The translations under genes were made by a program, and so were the position numbers. From assembly GCA_030590525.1 (NCBI GenBank), contig JAUUYI010000118.1:1-6716 (forward strand): a DNA stretch of 6,716 nt. The letters are read 5' to 3'. This document shows, piece by piece, positions 1 through 6,366 of this stretch. How positions within the stretch are numbered: position 1 is the stretch's first letter; the number at the start of each line of letters is the position of its first letter. This DNA is from Sedimenticola sp. Its GTDB lineage: Bacteria > Pseudomonadota > Gammaproteobacteria > Chromatiales > Chromatiaceae. Below the pieces are notes generated by a model. The model searched no databases, was not told where the DNA came from, and saw only the letters and a program-made list of their open reading frames with translations.

Positions 1-100
1 CACACAGCACAATACCATCAAGGTCGGTGATGATGATGCCTTCGCGAATCGGTCGCAGCAGTTGCTGGAGCAACGCAAGGAGATGTTGATAATCAGTCAT
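1..100 (-). CDS. N-terminus of a probable PAS-domain signalling protein (partial)
   Basis: Only the first 33 codons are inside the window; the gene runs off the left edge. They read as an amphipathic leucine- and glutamine-rich helix (MTDYQHLLALLQQLLRPI) followed by REGIIITDLDGIVLC. The pattern 'I.EGI.ITD.DG.I' is the usual opening of a PAS sensor domain, as found in sensor histidine kinases, diguanylate cyclases and NtrC-like regulators. Which output domain follows cannot be seen. The ATG lies 21 nt after the epimerase stop codon on the same strand, with a purine-rich AGAGGG about 12 nt upstream, so it is probably the next gene of the same transcript. The PAS call rests on one short motif; the reading frame itself is convincing because of its position and composition. 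Confidence 0.6.
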   Translation of the reverse strand, partial: MTDYQHLLALLQQLLRPIREGIIITDLDGIVLC

Positions 101-121
101 CGACGAACCCGACCCTCTATA

Positions 122-1162
122 TTATTTCGCGAGCCCTAACGCCTTCACATACCAGTCCATCGCCTCATCCAGTCCCTGGTCGATCCTGTGGCTCGGTTCG
201 TACCCTAGCAGCGTCTTTGCCTTACTGATGTCTGCCAGGGAGTGGCGGACGTCGCCGGCACGGAAATCCCGGTAGACGGGCTCGACCTTTTTCAGGCCGG
301 GTCTCCGCTCGATCAGACGATCCTGAATGAAGTGAAACAGCTCATTGAGGCTGGTCCGATCGTTGAGTGCTACGTTATAGACCTGATCCGTGGCCGCTTC
401 ATTGTCCGTAGTGGCTGCCAGCAGATTCATCTGCACCGTATTGTCGATATAGCAGAAATCCCGACTGGTCTCACCATCGCCATTGATGAAGACCTCCTCT
501 CCCGCCAGCAGGCCGGCCACCCATTTTGGTATGACCGCGGCGTAAGCCCCATTCGGGTCCTGCCGCTTCCCAAAGATATTAAAGTAGCGCAGTCCGATCG
601 TGTTGAAACCGTAGGTGCGGGCAAACACACCGGCATAGAGTTCGTTTACCACCTTGGTCACCGCATAGGGGCTCAGGGGATGGCCGATTTTGTCCTCCAC
701 CTTGGGGAGGTCCGGGTGGTCACCGTAGGTGGAACTGGAGGCCGCATAGACGAAGCGTCTCACTCCGGCATCCCGGGCGGCAACCAGCATATTGAGATAA
801 CCGTCGATATTCGCCTGGTTGGTTCTGATCGGGTCTTCGATGGAACGGGGAACAGACCCCAGCGCCGCCTGATGCAGTATGTAGTCCACCCCCTGGCAGG
901 CCTGATGACAACTCTCCAGCTGACAGATGTCACCTTCGATGAAACGGAATGCCTCGGTCGTGAAGGCGTGCCCCGCGTCGGCCAGGGCCTGATCGATATT
1001 GTGCCGGTAACCCGTGGCAAAATTATCCAGCCCTACCACCCGCTGATTCAGCTTCAGCAGGGCTTCCAGAAGATTCGAGCCGATGAACCCCGCCACCCCG
1101 GTGATCAGCCAGGTATACTGATTGGATCGTAGATGTTCCTGCAGAGTCTGGTATTTCGACAT
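122..1162 (-). CDS. wbpP: UDP-N-acetylglucosamine 4-epimerase, WbpP/TviC type (SDR family)
   Basis: This 346-aa protein is an extended short-chain dehydrogenase/reductase closely resembling Pseudomonas WbpP and Salmonella TviC (VipB). It should interconvert UDP-GlcNAc and UDP-GalNAc, or the matching uronic acids, in the cytoplasm, supplying sugar for O-antigen, capsule or exopolysaccharide. The NAD-binding loop GVAGFIG is at residues 22-28, [11 protein letters not shown] at 97-107, the catalytic serines in SSST at 142-145, and YAVTK with the catalytic Tyr166 and Lys170 at 166-170. [10 protein letters not shown] (227-236) and RHSLAD (306-311) belong to the substrate-binding C-terminal part; a small residue in the latter is typical of enzymes accepting N-acetylated sugars. 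Length and the whole sequence match the family, so it looks intact. The start has AGAAGG five nt upstream. It follows the zinc-finger gene by 40 nt. No glycosyltransferase is visible nearby, so the polysaccharide is unknown. GlcNAc versus GlcNAc-uronate preference cannot be decided here. Confidence 0.93.
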   Translation of the reverse strand: MSKYQTLQEHLRSNQYTWLITGVAGFIGSNLLEALLKLNQRVVGLDNFATGYRHNIDQALADAGHAFTTEAFRFIEGDICQLESCHQACQGVDYILHQAALGSVPRSIEDPIRTNQANIDGYLNMLVAARDAGVRRFVYAASSSTYGDHPDLPKVEDKIGHPLSPYAVTKVVNELYAGVFARTYGFNTIGLRYFNIFGKRQDPNGAYAAVIPKWVAGLLAGEEVFINGDGETSRDFCYIDNTVQMNLLAATTDNEAATDQVYNVALNDRTSLNELFHFIQDRLIERRPGLKKVEPVYRDFRAGDVRHSLADISKAKTLLGYEPSHRIDQGLDEAMDWYVKALGLAK

Positions 1163-1202
1163 TACAACCTTCTATTACTATCCCGTAAACGGTCACGAAT
1201 GA

Positions 1203-1403
1203 TCAAACGGAATCCGAGTGTAATCGATACCCGGCTCCACAATAGGGGCAGACAGCGTGCCCTCCTCCCTTTTTTATCGGCAGGTAGACCCGTGGGTGAA
1301 GCGATGCCGGGTCTATTTCCGCTGGCGGGCAGCAGGCAGGGAGGTCGCTGGCACTGATCTCCACCACGTCGGGCGGGTTGCTGGTTGCTGTTGTCTCGGC
1401 CAT
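1203..1403 (-). CDS. Small CHCC-type zinc-finger protein (zf-CHCC family)
   Basis: This 66-aa protein is of the short zf-CHCC family common in proteobacteria and related to the zinc-binding part of the mitochondrial complex I subunit NDUFS6. Likely zinc ligands are Cys24 or Cys25, His36 (in LHPRVYLPI), and Cys52 and Cys55 (CPYCGAGY). The molecular role of the bacterial proteins is not established as far as I know. The N-terminus (MAETTATSNPPDVVEI) is probably disordered, followed by the typical 'ASDLPACCP' lead-in. The ATG is preceded by GGAG with nine nt spacing. It begins 25 nt after the ilvE stop and ends 40 nt before the epimerase start, so it is very likely translated from the same mRNA. 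Its position after ilvE is one I have seen in other gammaproteobacteria. Short length would normally make it doubtful, but the ligand pattern and spacing make it convincing. Confidence 0.88.
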   Translation of the reverse strand: MAETTATSNPPDVVEISASDLPACCPPAEIDPASLHPRVYLPIKKGGGHAVCPYCGAGYRLHSDSV

Positions 1404-1428
1404 GTTCTTTTACTCCGAATTATGCTGT

Positions 1429-2352
1429 TCAGACGTAGGTCAGCCACTCAGGATGTTCATCCCTGCGACCCTGAATCTGATCGAAATAGAGGCTCTGCAG
1501 CCGCTCGGTGACAGGCCCCCGGCCACCACTGCCGATGGTGCGGTTATCCACCTCCCGGATCGGTGTCACTTCGGCCGCGGACCCGGTAAAGAAGGCCTCA
1601 TCGGCAATATAGACCTCGTCCCGGGTAATACGTTTCTCGATCACCTGGATACCCAACTCCCCTGCCAGAGTGATCACGGTACGGCGGGTAATACCATCCA
1701 GCGCCGAGGTGAGATCCGGCGTATAGAGAACCCCGTCACTGACGATGAAAAGATTTTCGCCCGAGCCTTCCATGACGAACCCCTGGGGATCCAGCAGTAA
1801 CGCCTCGTCATAACCATCGTCCAGCGCCTCTTTCAGGGCCAGCATGGAGTTCATGTAGTTACCGTTGGCCTTGGCTCGGCACATGGTGATATTGACGTGG
1901 TGACGGGTAAAAGAGGAGACACGGACCCGAATGCCGTTACGCATGTTCTCCTCCCCCAGGTAGCTCCCCCAGTCCCAGGCTGCCACCATCACATGCGCGC
2001 GCAGATTGTCCGCCCGCAACCCCATCCCCTCGGAACCGTAAAAGCACATTGGACGCAGGTATGCCGAGGAGAGGTCATTGTCCCGCACCGCTGCAATCTG
2101 GGCCTGATTCAGGGTCTCCCTGTCGTAGGGAATCTTCATGCCCAGGATGTGGGCAGAGCGAAACAGCCGGTCGGTATGATCCTGCAGCCTGAAGAGTGCG
2201 GGGCCAGCGGGGGTCTCATAGGCGCGCACCCCTTCGAACACCCCCATCCCATAGTGCAGCGTGTGGGTCAGGACATGCACTGTCGCTTCGCGCCAAGGCA
2301 CCATCTCCCCATCGAGCCATATCCATCCGTCACGATCCGCGAATGTCGACAT
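1429..2352 (-). CDS. ilvE: Branched-chain amino acid aminotransferase
   Basis: This 307-aa protein is a class IV PLP-dependent aminotransferase. It performs the last step of valine, leucine and isoleucine synthesis, passing the amino group from glutamate to the branched 2-oxo acids in the cytoplasm. LHYGMGVFEGVRAYET is at residues 32-47. The PLP-binding lysine is Lys161 in CRAKANGNYMNS. MEGSGENLF (194-202) binds cofactor and substrate, and FFTGSAAEVTPI (254-265) is the conserved C-terminal cofactor loop. Length matches E. coli IlvE (about 309 aa) and nothing is missing. The frame is open further upstream, but the ATG at 2352 is chosen because GGAG lies eight nt before it and the MSTFADRDGWIWLDGE beginning matches the family; an ATG at 2400 lacks a good ribosome site. 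It lies 142 nt after glnE and 25 nt before the zinc-finger gene. A D-amino-acid transaminase is the main alternative in this fold, but length and motifs favour IlvE. Confidence 0.96.
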   Translation of the reverse strand: MSTFADRDGWIWLDGEMVPWREATVHVLTHTLHYGMGVFEGVRAYETPAGPALFRLQDHTDRLFRSAHILGMKIPYDRETLNQAQIAAVRDNDLSSAYLRPMCFYGSEGMGLRADNLRAHVMVAAWDWGSYLGEENMRNGIRVRVSSFTRHHVNITMCRAKANGNYMNSMLALKEALDDGYDEALLLDPQGFVMEGSGENLFIVSDGVLYTPDLTSALDGITRRTVITLAGELGIQVIEKRITRDEVYIADEAFFTGSAAEVTPIREVDNRTIGSGGRGPVTERLQSLYFDQIQGRRDEHPEWLTYV

Positions 2353-2405
2353 TTTTCTTTCTCCAACCGTGCTGCAGCCAATCGAGGCACCAGCGTCCAT
2401 ATCGT

Positions 2406-2434
2406 CCGAACACCCTGAGATCAGGGTGAAGCGG
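2406..2434 (-). promoter_or_regulatory. Stem-loop in the ilvE leader
   Basis: The inner sequence CACCCTGAGATCAGGGTG (2411-2428) is a perfect inverted repeat with eight-bp arms around a two-nt centre; as RNA it would fold with seven pairs and a four-nt loop. CCG/CGG pairs at 2406-2408 and 2432-2434 extend it across a small purine-rich internal loop. It lies 54 nt upstream of the ilvE ATG. No T-run follows in the minus direction, so it is not a standard terminator. It could be an RNA-stabilising hairpin or a protein site; the role is unknown. Confidence 0.4.
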
Positions 2435-2461
2435 CTCCCCTTGTTCACACCTCCGCAGAGG

Positions 2462-2484
2462 AAAAACCTGGAGCCGGTCAGGTT
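2462..2484 (-). terminator. Weak candidate intrinsic terminator after glnE
   Basis: Read on the minus strand, arms AACCTG and CAGGTT flank an eight-nt loop and run into TTTTT (2466-2462). It begins 11 nt beyond the glnE stop codon. The stem has only six pairs, two of them A-U, so it could at most give partial termination and lower ilvE relative to glnE. No strong separate ilvE promoter is evident in the 142-nt gap, which argues for readthrough. Confidence 0.3.
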
Positions 2485-2494
2485 CGGGAGTGAT

Positions 2495-5362
2495 CTACCT
2501 AGGAGCCTGTCCCTGCTCCACCAGCCTCTCCCAGAGTCCCTGTACCAGCCGCCTCTGTTCCAGCAGTTCCCCATCCGTCACAAGTCCGGGGAGATCACCG
2601 AGTGCCTTGCGGTGATAGACCGCCCGCAGTGTCCGATAGGCGTCGGCCAGCTGTTCAGCCTCCTCTCCCGGGATCAGCCGATGCCGGGAAAGAGACTCCA
2701 GTAGCCGGATATTGTCCGTCCAGCGTACCAGATCAGGGTATCGGCTGGCCCACCGGAGAACTAAATATTGAACCATAAATTCTATGTCTGCGATACCGCC
2801 ATGCCCTTGTTTGATGTCGAACAGACCGCTGCCGCTCTTATCAAGCGATGCACGCATCTTTTCCCGCATCTCCCTTACCTCCCGGCACAACTGTTCAGGG
2901 TCCCGCTCAACGCAGAGCACCTGCTTCCGAATCGACTCGAAACGGGCCGCTACCTGAGGGTCACCCGCCACCGGCCGTGCCCGCAACAGCGCCTGATGCT
3001 CCCAGGTCCAGGCCTCCTCCCGCTGGTAACGCTCGAAGGTCTCCATTCCGCTGACCAGCATGCCCGAATTACCGTTGGGCCGCAGCCGCATATCCACCTC
3101 ATACAGCAGACCGGAGGGGGTTCGGGTGGTAAACATGTGAATCATGCGCTGCCCGAAACGGGCATAGAAGAGGTCATTGGCGACCTGCCGCTCACCATCG
3201 GTCACGGCATTGGCAGCATAGTCGGTATGGAGAAAGACCATATCCAGATCGGAACCATACCCCAGCTCGATACCCCCCAGCTTGCCATAGCCAATCACGA
3301 TAAAGCCGGTATCTGCACCGATACCGGCGGGTCGACCGTAGCGTCCGGTCAGATCCTGCCAGCTCTGCGCCAGCACCCGACGAACCACCGCCTCTGCGAT
3401 CTCAGTCAGGTAGTCGCTGACCACCATCAGGGGGATGACACCGGTAATATCCGCCGCCGCCACCCGCAGCTTATTGCTCTGGGCAAACAGGCGCAGGCGT
3501 TCCATCTGCTGCTCCAGGTCATCCGCCTCGAGCGCCGACAACAGGGTATCAAGCTCTGTCTCCAGATCATCCCCACGCAGTGGTGCATAGAGTCGCCGCG
3601 GGTCCAGCAGTTCATCCAGCAGCATAGGCTGCCGGACAATCTGCTGCCCTATCCAGGGGCTGCTGGCGGTGAGTCGAACCAGCTGGGAGAGCGCGATAGG
3701 GCTCTCGACCAGCAATGCCAGATAAGCGGTACGCCGGGCAATCGTCTCCAGCAGGTGAAGCAGCCGTGTCAGGGTTATCTCTGCCTGGCTCGTCTTGGCC
3801 ACCGCCTCCAGCAGCATCGGCATCAGTTGATCCAGCCGCTCACGCCCCCGCGTACCCATCCCTCTGCAGGCACTGGATTCGGAAAACTCCTTCATCAGCT
3901 TCAATGCCGGCGCCCCATCCTTGAAACCGGCCGTCTCCAGCAGGAGGATCGCCTGCTCATCGTCCAACTGTCTGTGCCAGAGGGCGAGCATATTCTCTTC
4001 CTCCTCCCCACGGTCGGTCTGGGGTGCGACAAAAACAGAATCAAAGTGCTCCTGAACCCGCTGACGGTGGCGCGCCAGTCGAGTATAAAAGGCGTCCCAT
4101 TCGTCGAAGCCCATGGAGCGGGCGAGGCGCAGATGGTTGAGGCCGCTCTCCGGCAGCAGATGAGTCTGGCGATCCTGCCAGGCCTGGATCCGGTTCTCCA
4201 CCAGGCGCAGAAACTCGTAAGCATCCTTCAGTTCCCGCACCACATAGTCCGGCAACAGACCCTTCTCATCCAGACGCTGCAGCACCTGAAGAATCGGCCT
4301 CACCTGCAGATCCGGATCACGGCCGCCACGGATCAGCTGAAACGCCTGACCAATGAATTCGATCTCACGTATACCGCCTGGGCCCAGCTTGACATTGTCA
4401 GCCATTCCCCGATGCTGTAACTCACGACTGATCAACTGCTTCATCTCGCGCAGGGACTCTATGGCACCGAAGTCCAGGTAGCGACGATAGACGAAGGGGC
4501 GCAGCATGATCTCCAGTTGCGCCACCGACGCCGGTTCCCCACAGACCGCCCGGGCCTTGATCATGGCGTAACGCTCCCACTCCCTGGCCTGAGACTGGTA
4601 GTAGTGCTCCATGGCATTGAAGCTGACGGCGAGCGGACCCGACTCCCCAAAAGGTCGCAACCGGGTATCGACCCTGAAGACGAAACCGTCCGCGGTCTGG
4701 CTGCCGAGGGCCTTGATCAGCTGCTGGCAGAGCCGAACGAAAAACTGCTCGTTCTCCAGCGGGCGCTTGCCATCCACCTGCCCCTGTTCCGGGTAGGCGA
4801 AGATCAGATCGATATCGGAAGAGAGGTTGAGCTCCCGGGCCCCCAGCTTGCCCATGGCGAGTACAACCAGCTGTTGCTCCTGGCCGTCGGCGTTGCGCGG
4901 CACCCCCATTTTCCCTACAGCCCAACGGTATAGCAGCGCCTGACTCTCTATGATACAGGCGTCCGCCAGCGCCGAGAGATCCTCCAGGGTTTCGGCGAGA
5001 GAAGCCAGGCCAGTGATATCCCGCCAGATGATGCGCACCATCTCGCGCCGCCGGAAGCGGCGCAGAGAGTGGTGCAGGGCGGATTCATCCAGCGCCCCGG
5101 AGAGCCGCTCCCTTAGACAGTTCGTGATCTCACCGACCTGGTAACGGCGATAAAGATCACCACGTTCAACCAGCAGTGCCAGCAAGCCGGGATCCCTGAT
5201 GCAGCTCTGGGCCACATATTCACTCGCCTCCCAGACCTGCTTCAGCTGCCGCAGCAGGGTCTCATCCGGCCGAAACCCAACCCCTCCTTCCGCGGCTGCC
5301 TCCTGCCAGGCCAGCCAGCGTTGCTCCGTCTCCTGCTCCAGTTGCCCGATCAAATCCGCCAT
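2495..5362 (-). CDS. glnE: Bifunctional glutamine synthetase adenylyltransferase / adenylyl-removing enzyme
   Basis: GlnE attaches AMP to a tyrosine of glutamine synthetase when nitrogen is plentiful and removes it when nitrogen is scarce, under control of PII protein and glutamine. With the ATG at 5362 the protein is 955 aa, close to E. coli GlnE (946). Two nucleotidyltransferase-fold halves are visible. The N-terminal adenylyl-removing half has GKLGARELNLSSDIDL (171-186), RVDTRLRPFGESGPL (230-244) and VKLGPGGIREIEFIG (324-338). The C-terminal adenylylating half has GKLGGIELGYGSDLD with Asp705 and Asp707 as metal ligands, EVDMRLRPNGNSG (755-767) and FDIKQGHGGIADIEF (848-862). The frame is open to an ATG at 5413, but that start has no ribosome site, whereas GGGAG precedes 5362 by eight nt and MADLIGQLEQ is a normal family start. 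Both active sites look intact. ilvE follows downstream; upstream is a dyad-rich intergenic region. Confidence 0.97.
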   Translation of the reverse strand: MADLIGQLEQETEQRWLAWQEAAAEGGVGFRPDETLLRQLKQVWEASEYVAQSCIRDPGLLALLVERGDLYRRYQVGEITNCLRERLSGALDESALHHSLRRFRRREMVRIIWRDITGLASLAETLEDLSALADACIIESQALLYRWAVGKMGVPRNADGQEQQLVVLAMGKLGARELNLSSDIDLIFAYPEQGQVDGKRPLENEQFFVRLCQQLIKALGSQTADGFVFRVDTRLRPFGESGPLAVSFNAMEHYYQSQAREWERYAMIKARAVCGEPASVAQLEIMLRPFVYRRYLDFGAIESLREMKQLISRELQHRGMADNVKLGPGGIREIEFIGQAFQLIRGGRDPDLQVRPILQVLQRLDEKGLLPDYVVRELKDAYEFLRLVENRIQAWQDRQTHLLPESGLNHLRLARSMGFDEWDAFYTRLARHRQRVQEHFDSVFVAPQTDRGEEEENMLALWHRQLDDEQAILLLETAGFKDGAPALKLMKEFSESSACRGMGTRGRERLDQLMPMLLEAVAKTSQAEITLTRLLHLLETIARRTAYLALLVESPIALSQLVRLTASSPWIGQQIVRQPMLLDELLDPRRLYAPLRGDDLETELDTLLSALEADDLEQQMERLRLFAQSNKLRVAAADITGVIPLMVVSDYLTEIAEAVVRRVLAQSWQDLTGRYGRPAGIGADTGFIVIGYGKLGGIELGYGSDLDMVFLHTDYAANAVTDGERQVANDLFYARFGQRMIHMFTTRTPSGLLYEVDMRLRPNGNSGMLVSGMETFERYQREEAWTWEHQALLRARPVAGDPQVAARFESIRKQVLCVERDPEQLCREVREMREKMRASLDKSGSGLFDIKQGHGGIADIEFMVQYLVLRWASRYPDLVRWTDNIRLLESLSRHRLIPGEEAEQLADAYRTLRAVYHRKALGDLPGLVTDGELLEQRRLVQGLWERLVEQGQAPR

Positions 5363-5434
5363 GGCCCGAACTCCCTTCCCGTTGACACCGCTGCCCCAGC
5401 CCGAAGATTTCATAAATTTGCGCCGATATCGCGC

Positions 5435-5440
5435 AGTATA
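5435..5440 (-). promoter_or_regulatory. Possible glnE promoter -10 element
   Basis: TATACT on the minus strand matches five of six bases of the sigma-70 -10 consensus and would start transcription roughly 66 nt upstream of the glnE ATG. No good -35 hexamer is present at 16-18 nt spacing. The place where it should be overlaps the dyad at 5445-5462, so the promoter may be activator-dependent or may not be real. Confidence 0.25.
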
Positions 5441-5444
5441 TTGG

Positions 5445-5516
5445 TTTCACAAGGAAATTTCCGAAGGAGTGGCGTATCGGTGACTACGTCCGACTGAGGA
5501 AATATTTCTTGTGGAA
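5445..5516. promoter_or_regulatory. Pair of related inverted operator-like motifs upstream of glnE
   Basis: TTTCACAAGGAAATTTCC (5445-5462, plus strand) and TTCCACAAGAAATATTTCC (reverse complement of 5498-5516) align at 16 positions with one mismatch and two short gaps. The copies face each other across 35 bp. Each also contains its own 10-bp perfect palindrome: GGAAATTTCC (5453-5462) and GAAATATTTC (5499-5508). The left copy abuts the candidate glnE -10 element. This looks like two sites for one dimeric DNA-binding protein, or an RNA hairpin if transcribed. No known regulator is recognised. Confidence 0.4.
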
Positions 5517-5560
5517 TCAAGAGACAAACGAGATCAAGCACAATTTGTGAAAGATTCGGG

Positions 5561-5586
5561 CTAGACAATAACTGGTTATTGTATAG
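5561..5586. repeat. 26-bp near-perfect palindrome
   Basis: The core ACAATAACTGGTTATTGT (5565-5582) has perfect eight-bp arms around a TG centre. Beyond one mismatched pair (5564/5583) it continues with three more matched pairs, CTA and TAG, so 11 of 12 arm positions pair. It sits 10 nt beyond the stop of the remnant gene on the minus strand. There is no T-tract on either side, so a protein-binding site is more likely than a terminator. Confidence 0.5.
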
Positions 5587-5596
5587 GAGTTGGCGG

Positions 5597-5797
5597 TTAG
5601 TCGTGGCGGGAATACGACAGGGAGTGACGGCTATTCCAGTGGCTGCCGTCAAGCAGTTGCAAGGCCTCACGGGCGTACCCCCTGGCCACGATTTCACTGA
5701 ACAAGCTAAGAATGTCCTGCCATCTCTCTTCGTAAAAATCGTCGTCGTCTTGTTTGATCAGGCGCTCGATGTGGGGTGTGGCCTGCCCCCACTCTCC
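5597..5797 (-). pseudogene. Detached C-terminal tail of the interrupted cytochrome gene
   Basis: The frame from the left copy of the 7-bp repeat to the TAA at 5597 encodes 66 residues beginning GEWGQATPHIERLIKQ. The middle (FYEERWQDILSLFSEI, then YAREALQLLDG) looks like amphipathic helices, somewhat TPR-like, with an acidic DDDD at residues 17-20. The piece has no start codon or ribosome site of its own. The same strand is open upstream through the insert to an ATG at 6238, but that part is rich in His, Gln, Pro and Gly and reads as antisense of the inserted gene. When the insert is removed, the cytochrome frame ending FVRGE continues directly into WGQATPHIERL. I therefore read it as the severed 3' end of the same gene. 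The family of this tail is not recognised. Confidence 0.6.
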
Positions 5798-6366
5798 CTG
5801 GCTCACAGCATGAGCATCCGGGACCTGCGCGGCGCCATGATTCCCGCGATCTATACCTATGGGGGCCGGGTGCTGATCTCCGTGGACGACATGACCCGGC
5901 TGACCCCGACCCAGCAGGCGTTCTGGCTGGCCATCTTCGATCATGCCCAAGTGGTGACCTGCGCCAGCGAGCGCAAGGCCGGCTTGAGGGAGCTGTGGTG
6001 GAAGATGAAGGTGATCGACAACCTGACCCTGGAGCATGTGAAGTGCGACTGCCCGGTGGTGGGCGCCTGGAAAGGGGGGCTGATCGTGCTGCAGAGTGGC
6101 AAGCCCCGGGCCGTGGGTCCCAGCCAGGAGCGACATAACCTCTACCCGACCCATACAGGGCGAACCGCTGTGGGTAGTGGCCCAGCGGGTGGAGATGCGT
6201 GGCCGGTCTCTGCGCTGGCTATTGGATCGGCTGGACAAGCGGCATACCTACTATATATCCGGGCAGATGGTGGTCGGGCGAAAGTCGGCTCCGGTGGAGG
6301 CGATCGACCAGTACCGGCCGGCCATTTATGGCCCCAAGGGTGAACCGTCTGCTTCGGTTACTCTCC
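5791..6366. mobile_element. 562-bp insertion (5798-6359) flanked by a 7-bp direct repeat
   Basis: ACTCTCC occurs at 5791-5797 and again at 6360-6366. Deleting the stretch between them plus one copy joins the minus-strand cytochrome frame to the tail frame without any shift (569 bp between equivalent positions, and the two different frames become one). This is what a target-site duplication looks like. The right end is itself a hairpin (AACCG at 6343-6347, CGGTT at 6355-6359), and a second hairpin lies three nt inside the left end (GCTCA 5801-5805, TGAGC 5811-5815). The two ends do not form a terminal inverted repeat with each other and no transposase is recognised, so the mechanism is open. 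A chance 7-bp repeat at the edges of an illegitimate recombination is the alternative. Confidence 0.5.
5798..6357 (+). pseudogene. Frameshifted internal fragment of an unrecognised gene inside the insert
   Basis: Plus-strand coding character is clear: G/C-rich third positions, few rare codons, many Trp and hydrophobic residues. The first part (5798 to about 6157) reads LAHSMSIRDLRGAMIP, then YGGRVLISVDDMTRLTP, CASERKAGLRELWWKMKVID and LYPTHT. The reading then moves by one base at the GGG of 6158-6160 and continues EPLWVVAQRVEMRGRSLRWLL, HTYYISGQMVVGRKSAPVEA and QYRPAIYGPKGEPSASV to the right edge. Neither frame has a proper start or a natural stop in the insert, so both gene ends are missing. 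VLISVDD followed by a helix resembles a Walker B strand of a P-loop ATPase, but no Walker A is present and I would not assign a function on it. One extra G explains the shift; a sequencing error is possible. Expression is unlikely: the only early ATG (5810) has no ribosome site. Confidence 0.5.

Larger units (their letters stand above)
5363..5596. other. Intergenic region between glnE and the remnant gene
   Basis: No credible gene lies here. The region is AT-richer than its surroundings and unusually dense in dyad symmetry: the two related motifs at 5445-5516, the 11-bp CACAATTTGTG at 5539-5549, and the 26-bp imperfect palindrome at 5561-5586. It must hold the glnE promoter and the 3' end of the cytochrome-side transcript. 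No hairpin followed by a T-run is obvious in the minus direction. Confidence 0.5.

Noticed and set aside
242..1132. Plus-strand open frame of 296 codons opposite the epimerase
   Set aside because: It is antisense to a clearly identified WbpP-type epimerase, has no ribosome site and contains no recognisable domain.
2462..2484. Strong transcription stop separating glnE from ilvE
   Set aside because: The stem is only six bp with a wide loop, so it was kept only as a weak terminator candidate rather than an operon boundary.
2353..2574. N-terminal extension of IlvE by 74 residues
   Set aside because: The extension is low-similarity sequence rich in Gly, Arg and Trp that overlaps the end of glnE; the ATG at 2352 has an ideal ribosome site and gives the standard 307-aa length.
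2768..4420. Long plus-strand open frame of 550 codons opposite glnE
   Set aside because: It is fully antisense to the well-conserved GlnE frame and is rich in His, Gln, Pro and Leu, as expected for a shadow of a GC-rich gene; no motif is recognisable.
5363..5413. GlnE start at the upstream ATG (17 extra residues)
   Set aside because: No ribosome site precedes 5413, whereas a good GGGAG lies eight nt before the ATG at 5362 and the protein from there has the usual family length.
5410..5697. Minus-strand frame of 95 codons across the glnE upstream region
   Set aside because: Composition is not protein-like, it overlaps the remnant tail in another frame and spans several dyad elements; no ribosome site.
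5597..6238. Minus-strand frame of 213 codons as a single gene
   Set aside because: Only the last 66 codons look like protein. The part inside the insert is His/Gln/Gly/Pro-rich and antisense to a better coding frame, and the ATG at 6238 lacks a ribosome site.
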